Shown one piece after another: positions 57,496 to 64,000 of a stretch of DNA of 64,000 nt; positions within the stretch are counted from its first letter, which is position 1, and every line of letters starts with the position of its first letter. The stretch spans positions 333,131 through 397,130 of the forward strand of contig JARGPJ010000004.1 of the NCBI GenBank assembly GCA_029212615.1, given 5' to 3'. The position numbers and the translations under genes are program-made. The notes beneath the pieces were generated by a model. The model was not told where the DNA came from and ran no database searches. It saw nothing but the letters and a program-made list of their open reading frames with translations. This DNA comes from Verrucomicrobiales bacterium. GTDB lineage: Bacteria; Verrucomicrobiota; Verrucomicrobiia; Verrucomicrobiales; DEV007.

Positions 57496-58122
57496 ATGAT
57501 TGGAGAGCGTCCCGAGAAATACAAAGCCTTTATTTTCCTGGGTGCACCGGGCTGCGGAAAAGGAACCCAGGGTGAAATTTTAGGATCGATCCTCCGCTTT
57601 TATCATTTCTCCATGGGGGATGCCTTTCGCTCGATGGACACAAGGACTCCGATCGGGCAGGAATTTATCTCATACTCCCGCAAAGGGGAGCTCGTGCCTG
57701 ATGAGCTCACGGTCCGCTATTTTAAGACGCAGATCGACGCCCGGGCTGATCTTCACATGTTCAAACCGGACATCGATATTCTCATTCTGGACGGCATCCC
57801 GCGAAGTGTCGAGCAGGCGAAGCTCCTCGAAGAGCATATTGAGGTGCTTCAGTTGTTTCATCTTTCCTGTCCCGACCGGGAGGAACTCATCACCCGGATT
57901 CGGAAACGTGCCTTGAAGGCGGGACGGATCGATGATGCGAGCGAAGAGGTTATTCAAAAACGGATCCGAACTTACGAGGCGGAGACGAAGGAGCTGATCG
58001 AGCACTATTCGGATCGCCGGGCGGACATCAATGCCAATCAGGCGCCGGTGAAGGTTACCCACGACATACTCAGCGTCATTTTGAATCACCCCGAGTGGCA
58101 GACGATGGCCGGCGAATTCTGA
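57496..58122 (+). CDS. adk: adenylate kinase-family protein
   Basis: 208 residues. Walker A GAPGCGKGTQ (about 18), NMP-binding YHFSMGDAFRS region, ILDGIPRSVEQAKLL (usual DGFPR), and the LID region where a longer zinc-containing lid is missing. Catalyses reversible phosphoryl transfer between ATP and AMP. The divergence (GIPR, short lid) is greater than in the standard bacterial adk, so a second kinase of the family is possible. It precedes the Lhr helicase gene by 40 bases. Confidence 0.8.
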   Translation: MIGERPEKYKAFIFLGAPGCGKGTQGEILGSILRFYHFSMGDAFRSMDTRTPIGQEFISYSRKGELVPDELTVRYFKTQIDARADLHMFKPDIDILILDGIPRSVEQAKLLEEHIEVLQLFHLSCPDREELITRIRKRALKAGRIDDASEEVIQKRIRTYEAETKELIEHYSDRRADINANQAPVKVTHDILSVILNHPEWQTMAGEF

Positions 58123-58162
58123 GGTGGTTTGCTCTTGAGAGACTCGAATCGTATCCTTCGGA

Positions 58163-60721
58163 GTGAGACGCGACGAGACATTCCGGGAGAGTCTCCATCC
58201 TTCAGTAAGAACGTGGTTTCTTAGGGAGTTTGGGAAAGCGACCGAGGCCCAGGAACTCTGTATCCCTGACATTGCGGAAAGGCGTTCGGTTCTTCTTTCC
58301 TCGCCGACGGGGTCGGGAAAGACCCTGGCGGGGTTTCTCGGAATCATTGACCGGCTCGCCCGCGAGCATGCTGAGGGAATTCTCGATCCGAAAGGGATCC
58401 GTTGCGTCTATGTCTCCCCTCTTCGCGCGCTCGCCTATGACATCGAGAAGAATCTCCGCCAGCCTCTGGCCGGTTTAGGGTTGGAAGATGTCATCACAGT
58501 GGGGCTTCGTACCGGCGACACTTCGACAGCCGAGCGGCAGAGGCAGCGGCGGAAGCCTCCCCATATTCTCATCACCACTCCGGAGAGTCTCGCCATCGTT
58601 TTGCCGCAGAAGGGGTATCGGGAGGCGCTCGCCCGGTGTGAATTTGTCATCGTCGATGAACTGCATGCCTTTGCGGAAAACAAGCGGGGCGTTCATCTCA
58701 TGGTTTCGCTTGAGCGCCTCGAGCGAATGAGGGAGACGCCGCTTTGCCGAATCGGGCTTTCCGCCACGGTGGCCCCTCTCGAAATCGTGTCCGATTTTCT
58801 GTCCGGTTCCGGGCCGAAAGCGATCGTCCGCGAGGCGGGCGCAGGGCGGCGTTCTCTCATCGAAGTGATGACTCCGCTTCGCAAACATGCTTATCCGCCG
58901 GCCGGATACACAGCCACCCGGGTCATCACTGACATCGCCCGCATCGTCGATGGAAACCGGACCACCCTGATCTTCACGAACACACGTTCAGGGGCCGAAC
59001 GGATCACGCATCGGCTCAAACTCGCCCTTCCGAAGCTGAGCGCCTTTATTGAATGCCATCACTCATCCCTCGACCGGGATATCCGGCAGGAAGTCGAGGA
59101 CAGGCTCAAGACCGGGGATCTTCGAGCGGTTGTCTGTTCGACGAGTCTCGAACTGGGGATCGATATCGGTCATATCGACACCGTCATCATGGTGAGCACG
59201 CCGAAGGGGATTTCGCGGGCGCTGCAGCGGGTCGGCCGGTCAGGACATTCCATTCATCAGGTCAGCCATGGCGTTCTTGTCGCGACAAACATCAATGATC
59301 TCATCGAGTGCATTGTTTGCGCGAAATTGACGCACCTCCGGGCCCTTGAACCGATAGCGACGCTCGACTACGCGCCTGATGTGGTCATTCAACATCTTGT
59401 AGGAATGGCGATGGGCGAGGGAGTTGACCCCGAGGTGGGATTTGAAACGATCCGTTCCGCTTATCCCTTTCGCGCTCTGAAACGTGAGACCTTTGACCGA
59501 CTTCTCGAATATCTCGAAGGCGGTGGCCGCTCTCTGCAGCATCAATACCGCGAAACATTCGGTAAGATTGAAGAGCGTGATGGCCGCTACCACACCGTGT
59601 CGAAAAAGATCGAGCGTGAGTATCTCCTCAACGTGGGAACGATCCATGCCGACGGCATGGTCAATGTGCTTCTCAATCGTCGTCGCCTCGGATCGGTCGA
59701 AGAGCGTTTTGTCAAAGGTCTCAAGCCGGGCGATATTTTTGTTCTGGCCGGGAAGACCGTGAAGCTGATCGACAGTTCGCCCACTGAGGTCATTGTCGAG
59801 AACGCTGCGGGTCGCCTTCCCACGGTCCCGAGTTGGAATGCGAATAAAATGCCCCTCGGCTCGGGGATTGCCCGGGAAGTGGCCCGACTCCGGACAGAGA
59901 TGGACCGGCGCATGAATCACAAGAAGGCCTCGCATGGCGATCTTGCTGACTGGCTTGTCGAGGACTGGTCGATTTCACAGACGAACGCGGAGGCCATCAT
60001 TGAGCATTTTGAAAATCAGTCACTCCTTTCGATGATCCCGACACAGAAGCGGTTTCTCATCGAGCGTTTTGTGGATGAGCAGGATGATGAAGGCCTCGTT
60101 CACTTCTTTTTTCACAGTCTCATCGGCCGGAGTGCCAACGACGCATTGTCCCGCATCGTTTCGCAACGATTGAAGACTGCCGTCGGCGGCAATACCCTCG
60201 TCACGATCGACGACTACGGATTTCTTCTCAGTGTGAAGGAGTTTCAATCCCTCGAAGTAGAGGCATGGAAGGAACTCTTTCGCCCGGACAACGCGGTAAA
60301 AGAACTTCACTCAGTTTTAAAGGATTCCCAGCTCGTGAAATGGCAGTTCTCGGGGATTGCTCAGACCGGGCTCATGGTTCCGAGAAACCTGCCCGGCGCT
60401 GACAGAAAAACCCGACAATTGAGGTGGAGCGCCGATATCCTCTTTCAAGTGCTCGCTGAGCACGAGCCCGATCACCCGCTCCTCGAGCAGGCCGTTTACG
60501 AGGCGACGCACACCTTTCTCGACACAGATCGTGCGATCGAATTTTTGAAAGAAGTTCAATCGCTGAAGTGGCAACTCGTCGATGTCCCTGCTGTTTCACC
60601 CTTTGCTTTCGGGCTCTACGCGAGCAAAATTAAAGAAGGCATGATGATGGAATCTCCCGAAGAGGCGATTGAGCGACTCTATCATGAAATGCAGCGGAAG
60701 CTGGGCCGCGAGGTGAAGTGA
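58163..60721 (+). CDS. Lhr-type DEAD/DEAH-box superfamily 2 helicase
   Basis: 852 residues from GTG 58163. Motif I is SSPTGSGKTLAGF (about 47-58), the DELH box follows in VDELHAFAENKRG (about 160-172), and motif III/VI sequences SATVAPLE and QRVGRSGHSIHQVSHG with a Lhr-type core (about 20-640) are visible; the C-terminal 200 residues form a winged-helix and further domains. Lhr proteins are 3'-5' DNA helicases and translocases involved in repair. This one is close to the core-only length of Lhr. Confidence 0.9.
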   Translation: MRRDETFRESLHPSVRTWFLREFGKATEAQELCIPDIAERRSVLLSSPTGSGKTLAGFLGIIDRLAREHAEGILDPKGIRCVYVSPLRALAYDIEKNLRQPLAGLGLEDVITVGLRTGDTSTAERQRQRRKPPHILITTPESLAIVLPQKGYREALARCEFVIVDELHAFAENKRGVHLMVSLERLERMRETPLCRIGLSATVAPLEIVSDFLSGSGPKAIVREAGAGRRSLIEVMTPLRKHAYPPAGYTATRVITDIARIVDGNRTTLIFTNTRSGAERITHRLKLALPKLSAFIECHHSSLDRDIRQEVEDRLKTGDLRAVVCSTSLELGIDIGHIDTVIMVSTPKGISRALQRVGRSGHSIHQVSHGVLVATNINDLIECIVCAKLTHLRALEPIATLDYAPDVVIQHLVGMAMGEGVDPEVGFETIRSAYPFRALKRETFDRLLEYLEGGGRSLQHQYRETFGKIEERDGRYHTVSKKIEREYLLNVGTIHADGMVNVLLNRRRLGSVEERFVKGLKPGDIFVLAGKTVKLIDSSPTEVIVENAAGRLPTVPSWNANKMPLGSGIAREVARLRTEMDRRMNHKKASHGDLADWLVEDWSISQTNAEAIIEHFENQSLLSMIPTQKRFLIERFVDEQDDEGLVHFFFHSLIGRSANDALSRIVSQRLKTAVGGNTLVTIDDYGFLLSVKEFQSLEVEAWKELFRPDNAVKELHSVLKDSQLVKWQFSGIAQTGLMVPRNLPGADRKTRQLRWSADILFQVLAEHEPDHPLLEQAVYEATHTFLDTDRAIEFLKEVQSLKWQLVDVPAVSPFAFGLYASKIKEGMMMESPEEAIERLYHEMQRKLGREVK

Positions 60722-60744
60722 TGGCCACTTCAAAGGGGCATCAA

Positions 60745-61365
60745 TCAGAGGTCGGAAGTCGCCGGTGCCGCCGGGAGCGTGATTTGCTTCTTCCCGCGGT
60801 TGTTCTTCCGGGCCCGGGAGAAGCCGTAGATCACAAAGGCGAGCGAAAGGAGCTGCTGTCCCGAGAGAATCGGTTTTCCCTGCATGAACATCAGGGTCGC
60901 CATGCTCGTGTTCATCAGCATGAAAAATATCCATCCGAGCTGGTTATTTCTGGCAAGGCAGTAGCTGCCGAGGAGAAAACCTAACATTACTCCGATCTCG
61001 AGGAGTTGAGTAATTGAGGCGATTCCGCCATTCAGCAGGATGCTGTAGGATAAGCCCAAAGCCAGCGCTCCGTAGGTGCAAAGTAAAACCAGGAGGTTAA
61101 CGATTTTGCGCGGCTTGTGTGTTTTCCTCAGACTGTTAAAGAGCCCGAGTAGCATCGCCGGGATTCCCCCTGCTTCCACCGAGGCGGCAATCCAGTTTCC
61201 GTGGCCGAGAAGAATGACAACCCAGGCGGGGACTCCGATGAGGTAAATCAACCAGCCCGCTATGTTCCATCGGTTCCGGGAAAGCCCGCCTCTTGCTCCG
61301 AAAGCAAAGAGGATCTTGTTGGAGAGATAGCAGGAGCCGCCCCAGATTTGTAAAAGTAATTCCAT
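60745..61365 (-). CDS. multi-pass membrane protein, PnuC-like
   Basis: 206 residues with about six hydrophobic segments between 12 and 180: WNIAGWLIYLIGVPAWVVIL, ALGLSYSILLNGG and LGWIFFMLMNTSMATLMFM. The pattern W-x-(A/G), FFMLMNT and Q-x-LLSLAFVIYGF resembles the nicotinamide mononucleotide/riboside transporter PnuC and relatives, but key NR-binding residues are not certain. A cytoplasmic Lys-rich C-terminus follows. It faces the helicase gene convergently (23 bases). Confidence 0.55.
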   Translation of the reverse strand: MELLLQIWGGSCYLSNKILFAFGARGGLSRNRWNIAGWLIYLIGVPAWVVILLGHGNWIAASVEAGGIPAMLLGLFNSLRKTHKPRKIVNLLVLLCTYGALALGLSYSILLNGGIASITQLLEIGVMLGFLLGSYCLARNNQLGWIFFMLMNTSMATLMFMQGKPILSGQQLLSLAFVIYGFSRARKNNRGKKQITLPAAPATSDL

Positions 61366-61510
61366 CGATAAGTTCCGGTTTCCTGCCTCGTCTGCCTGAT
61401 GGGTTAGACATGGTGATGAGGGTTTTAAGGCTACTGGTTTGAATACGGATGACCTCCAAACATCTTTCCATGTTTCCGGTCAACAAAGTCGCTTCTGAAA
61501 AAGCGTTCGG

Positions 61511-61533
61511 GCTCAGTAAACAACCTGTCCCTA
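61511..61533 (+). repeat. 23-bp dispersed repeat, copy 1
   Basis: GCTCAGTAAACAACCTGTCC then CTA, matching copy 3 at 63161-63183 at most positions. Its last bases form the stop codon of the minus-strand fragment ending at 61531. Confidence 0.7.
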
Positions 61534-61850
61534 GAGGCGTGCTTGGAATACTACCGGAGTCTCGAGTGTCAAATCGAGGGGGAACTCCTTGCGAATTTGA
61601 AAGGATGCGCCGGGAGTTGTTGGGGCGTCCGCGGGAATTGAGACTGAGGTATTGCGACCATGGAGTGCGGAGAATTTCGACCTGGCGCGTAGCTTGATCT
61701 TGCCGTCGCAACAGGTCAAAATTTCCAGTCCTTCTTGCACCGTTGAGGTGGATGTCCTGAGGTGCACTGTCCAGCCCGGGAGATCCAAACCCGGCGTAGG
61801 AAGCCTGTCGAGCGTGATGTGCCGGAAGTTTGTTTGGAGAACATCAAAGA
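61531..61850 (-). pseudogene. gene fragment between transposase-linked repeats
   Basis: A minus-strand open frame of about 105 codons without a proper start reads FFDVLQTNFRHITLDRLPTP, then LDLPGWTVHLRTSTSTVQEG and further protein-like sequence to a TAG at 61531-61533. The stop lies at the edge of the repeat AACCTGTCCCT (61522-61532), and the upstream end abuts an inverted copy (61851-61862). The likely reading is a gene truncated at both ends by repeat insertion. I do not recognise the family. Confidence 0.35.
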
Positions 61851-61862
61851 AGGGACAGGTTA
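61851..61862 (-). repeat. inverted copy of the 11-12 bp repeat
   Basis: AGGGACAGGTTA, the reverse complement of TAACCTGTCCCT at 63171-63182. Together they bracket the transposase gene as inverted repeats. Confidence 0.7.
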
Positions 61863-61916
61863 TTTTTTGTTCAAAAGAGCAGTTGAAAGATAAGTGTTCA
61901 CTTTTACACTTTGAGC

Positions 61917-62948
61917 ATGAGGTATTCCCGGATCAAAGGTGAAGGACTCAGTTACTTTCACTGCATTTCCCGTGTCGTTGACCGGCGATTCATTTTTAAC
62001 GATGCTGAAAAGGAACAATTTGTCTCTCTTATGCGGAAACTGGAAGCCTTTCACGGCATGCGAGTGGTCACCTATTGTGTCATGTCGAATCACTTCCACC
62101 TCCTCATCGAGGAGCCGGATCGCGAGACTCTCTCGCCCCTCGACCCGGAAACCCTCCTCAAACGCATGGGTTTTCTCTACGATGCGCACACCATCCGAAC
62201 TGTCCGTGAAGAACTGGGTCGTGCCGCCCAGTCAGGCAACACCCGCTGGGAGCAGGAAATCCTGGACCGTTACCGCCGGCGCATGGGCGACCTTTCCGCC
62301 TTCATGAAAGACCTCAAACAGCGGTTTTCCCAATGGTACAACCGTCGTGAAGGTCGGCGCGGCACCCTATGGGAAGATCGCTTTAAGAGCCTCCTCGTTG
62401 AAGGTGACACCAAAGCACTCATGACCGTCGCTGCCTACATCGATCTGAATCCGATTCGTGCCGGCATCGTTGAAAAAGTGGAATCCTATCGCTGGTGCGG
62501 CTATGCCTCGGCCGTGGCAGGAAACCGCTGGGCCCGTGAGGGGCTGAGACGGATCTGGGGACAATCTCCGGCCATCAGCGCCGGGGAAGACGAACTGGAT
62601 TGGGACACGGTGAGCCCTCAATACCGACTCTGGTTGTATCAGGAAGGGGTCGAAAAGAAGCAGGCTGAGACCGGAAAGAAAGCCAGGCGCAAAGGCTTCA
62701 CCGAAGAGGAGCTTGAAGAAACGATCGCGTCAGGCGGGCAACTTCCCCTGCCGTCTGTCCTGAGAAAACGAGTGCGTTACTTCAGTGACGGAGCCGTTCT
62801 CGGCAGTGCTGATTTTGTAAATCGAATCTTCGCGCATCAAAGGGAAAAGCACGGGCTGAAGCGAAAGACCGGAGCGAGGCGGATGAAAGACGCCGCCTGG
62901 GAGGGACTTCATGTCCTGCGCGATCTCACGGTCGACCGGATCGGGTGA
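61917..62948 (+). CDS. REP-associated tyrosine transposase (RAYT, Y1_Tnp family)
   Basis: 343 residues from ATG 61917 (TTG 61911 is an upstream alternative). HUH single-strand nuclease: His59 and His61 in SNHFHLLIE and the catalytic Tyr141 in RFSQWYNRR; SRVVDRRFIFNDAEKEQF opens the domain, and GRRGTLWEDRFKS and AYIDLNPIRAGIVEKVESY follow, all typical. The C-terminal part (about 200-343) is basic. Such enzymes move or process REP-like hairpins. It sits among four copies of an AACCTGTCCCT repeat, suggesting those are its substrates. Confidence 0.9.
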   Translation: MRYSRIKGEGLSYFHCISRVVDRRFIFNDAEKEQFVSLMRKLEAFHGMRVVTYCVMSNHFHLLIEEPDRETLSPLDPETLLKRMGFLYDAHTIRTVREELGRAAQSGNTRWEQEILDRYRRRMGDLSAFMKDLKQRFSQWYNRREGRRGTLWEDRFKSLLVEGDTKALMTVAAYIDLNPIRAGIVEKVESYRWCGYASAVAGNRWAREGLRRIWGQSPAISAGEDELDWDTVSPQYRLWLYQEGVEKKQAETGKKARRKGFTEEELEETIASGGQLPLPSVLRKRVRYFSDGAVLGSADFVNRIFAHQREKHGLKRKTGARRMKDAAWEGLHVLRDLTVDRIG

Positions 62949-62977
62949 AGAGAGGATTGAGCGGAGAATAAAGAAGA

Positions 62978-63066
62978 GCACCACCCGGGGATACCTGTGC
63001 CTCTGCGTCAACCGTGGTGCGACTGCGGTCGTTGCCGGCCGCCGCATTGAGGGATAATCACCCTCA
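62978..63066. repeat. cluster of hairpins downstream of the transposase gene
   Basis: Three inverted repeats in 90 bases: GCACCAC (62978-62984) with GTGGTGC (63014-63020); GCGGTC (63025-63030) with GGCCGC (63037-63042, one G-U); TGAGGG (63048-63053) with CCCTCA (63061-63066). REP elements recognised by RAYT enzymes are such hairpins. Copies elsewhere were not seen by eye. Confidence 0.45.
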
Positions 63067-63118
63067 GGCAGTGGGAGGGGTCCTCTGATTGCCGGGATTG
63101 CGGCGAGGTTCGTCAGGT

Positions 63119-63460
63119 TTACGGAAAGTGGAAAATGATCCTATCAGGATAAACGCAGAGGCTCAATAGATAACCTGTCCCTACTTTTGCACTCGTGCCT
63201 TTGGTCTTACCTGTATGTGGATCGAAGATCATGGTCGAGTAGTCAACGATACGCCCATCCTCTGTAAAAGTTATTAAGATGAACTTCTCGCGTCTTGTAT
63301 AGTTCACGGAATTCGATCTCTTATACTTCACCGAATTCGATCGCCATGTTCCTACGATCGCATCGAGCCGCGAATCTTTCTCTGACGCAGAAGCCTGATC
63401 AGCTTCCCTTGAGCATGACGACAAAGCCACGAAAAGAATCGCAAGTAGGATACGCATCAT
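63119..63460 (-). CDS. small lipoprotein with repeat-derived C-terminus
   Basis: 113 residues from ATG 63460. Lipobox ALSSC (Cys at about 16) after a short signal peptide. The mature part has IVGTWRSNSVKYKRSNSV with an internal short duplication (SNSVKY/SNSVNY) and FILITFTEDGRIVDYSTMIF, a lipocalin-like strand pattern. From KVGTGYLL on the frame runs through the repeat copy at 63161-63183, so the last about 20 residues are probably not original. Function unknown. Nearby repeats and the RAYT suggest recent damage at the 3' end. Confidence 0.6.
   Translation of the reverse strand: MMRILLAILFVALSSCSREADQASASEKDSRLDAIVGTWRSNSVKYKRSNSVNYTRREKFILITFTEDGRIVDYSTMIFDPHTGKTKGTSAKVGTGYLLSLCVYPDRIIFHFP
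63161..63183 (+). repeat. 23-bp dispersed repeat, copy 3
   Basis: GCTCAATAGATAACCTGTCC then CTA. Matches copy 1 at 61511-61533 (GCTCARTARAYAACCTGTCC) with only transitions at three positions; lies inside the 3' end of the lipoprotein gene. Confidence 0.75.
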
Positions 63461-63531
63461 AGTTTTGAGCCGAACGTTCGAGGCCTGCCGCCCGAAAAAG
63501 GGAGCGCGACCACGAATAGAGAGTAAGAATT

Positions 63532-63942
63532 CTAATCAGGTGAGTCAATCAACTCGGAGCGTTTTTCGGGTTGGTCAGCGCCGCCTTGTTCGCGCTGTCG
63601 CATTAGTATTGCGCTCATGGCCGAACTTCGCATTGACTCCTCAATGACAAACAGAACGAATAGCCAGATGAAGGGAATAAACTGCGCGAGGTCTTCATTA
63701 TCGCGCCAGACCCAGGTTATGAATCCCGCGTAAACCACGACCCAAACAGATTGCCACCTCGACCGATTCTGGCGCAGTCGATGTAGTGCCCATCGTTCAC
63801 ACCAATTTCGCGGTTCAACACCTAGATTATCGGCAAATGGCAAAGGCCTATCAATTCCTCTTCGAGCTTGTGCCAATTTGTGAGCACGCCGTTCCGCTTC
63901 GCTAAGAGTCGGTTCAGGAACGGTCCAGCGGAAGGTCTTCAT
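63532..63942 (-). CDS. small two-span membrane protein
   Basis: 136 residues from ATG 63942. A basic cytoplasmic N-terminal half (WCERWALHRLRQNRSRW) is followed by two hydrophobic segments (SVWVVVYAGFITWVW about 66-80, and FIPFIWLFVLFVIEES about 88-104) and a charged C-terminus. No family is recognised. The remaining bases to 64000 hold no gene that can be identified. Confidence 0.5.
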   Translation of the reverse strand: MKTFRWTVPEPTLSEAERRAHKLAQARRGIDRPLPFADNLGVEPRNWCERWALHRLRQNRSRWQSVWVVVYAGFITWVWRDNEDLAQFIPFIWLFVLFVIEESMRSSAMSAILMRQREQGGADQPEKRSELIDSPD

Positions 63943-64000
63943 CTTATCAGCGAGACAATATGGCTGGACTTTGGATTCGCACCGGCCTTGTCAGTTAAAT

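Noticed and set aside
61136..61711. 191-codon minus-strand frame
   Set aside because: Overlaps the PnuC-like gene and the gene fragment in other frames and lacks hydrophobic pattern or motifs.
1..64000. CRISPR array or prophage
   Set aside because: No spaced direct repeats and no phage structural, integrase or lysis genes were seen in the window.

Overview
The window looks like a chromosomal segment of a Gram-negative bacterium with an outer membrane and a moderately high G+C content. It is most likely a member of the Verrucomicrobiota (PVC superphylum). Pointers are the double-length UvrA of the kind known from Chlamydiae and relatives, a PEP-CTERM protein, lipoprotein maturation and release genes (lgt, lspA, a LolC/E-type permease), many small exported proteins, and very sparse Shine-Dalgarno sequences. 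The phylum assignment is inference; no rRNA gene is present.

Layout. 1-10.7 kb: the tail of a ComM/YifB gene, a decayed stretch, an integral membrane protein, a small exported protein, tRNA-Leu, then purU, hisS, an OmpA-domain protein and the TCA genes sucC, sucD and citrate synthase, all on +. 10.8-33.3 kb: an island of 19 recognisable genes, all on -. 33.6-45 kb: mixed housekeeping genes (lgt, ileS, lspA, FKBP, rpsT, L,D-transpeptidase, trpB, the 4.5S/SRP RNA, leuC) with small envelope proteins. 45.6-51.2 kb: tandem-duplicated uvrA. 51.4-61.4 kb: a PEP-CTERM gene and a decayed relative, GlsB-like protein, exonuclease, GH57 enzyme, GYF-RDD protein, LolC/E-type permease, adenylate kinase, Lhr-type helicase, membrane protein. 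61.5-63.9 kb: a RAYT-type transposase with dispersed 11-23 bp repeats and damaged neighbours, then two small genes.

The island is the most unusual part. Its downstream end is a guanidine/urea degradation operon: NikR-like regulator, two DUF1989 proteins (UAAP1/UAAP2, the carboxyguanidine deiminase type), urea/guanidine carboxylase and allophanate hydrolase. Its upstream end is a NitT/TauT-type ABC importer. Between them lie two glutamine-synthetase-like ligases, two Rieske oxygenases, two SUMF1-domain proteins, a second binding protein and permease, a creatininase-family hydrolase, a PuuE/NodB-type deacetylase and a sugar-isomerase-like TIM barrel. Several of these form paralogous pairs. I infer a pathway that imports one or two N-rich compounds (possibly substituted guanidines or amines), ligates or oxygenates them, and releases guanidine or urea, which is taken to ammonia and CO2. 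Matching operators (GTAWTAC-N14/15-GTATTAC) lie before the regulator and before the first importer gene and suggest one regulon. The substrate cannot be read from the sequence.

Smaller points: the tRNA-Leu anticodon reads AAG, the Lgt protein carries a roughly 70-residue insertion, and a short frame-split ORF and a stable hairpin sit within the island.
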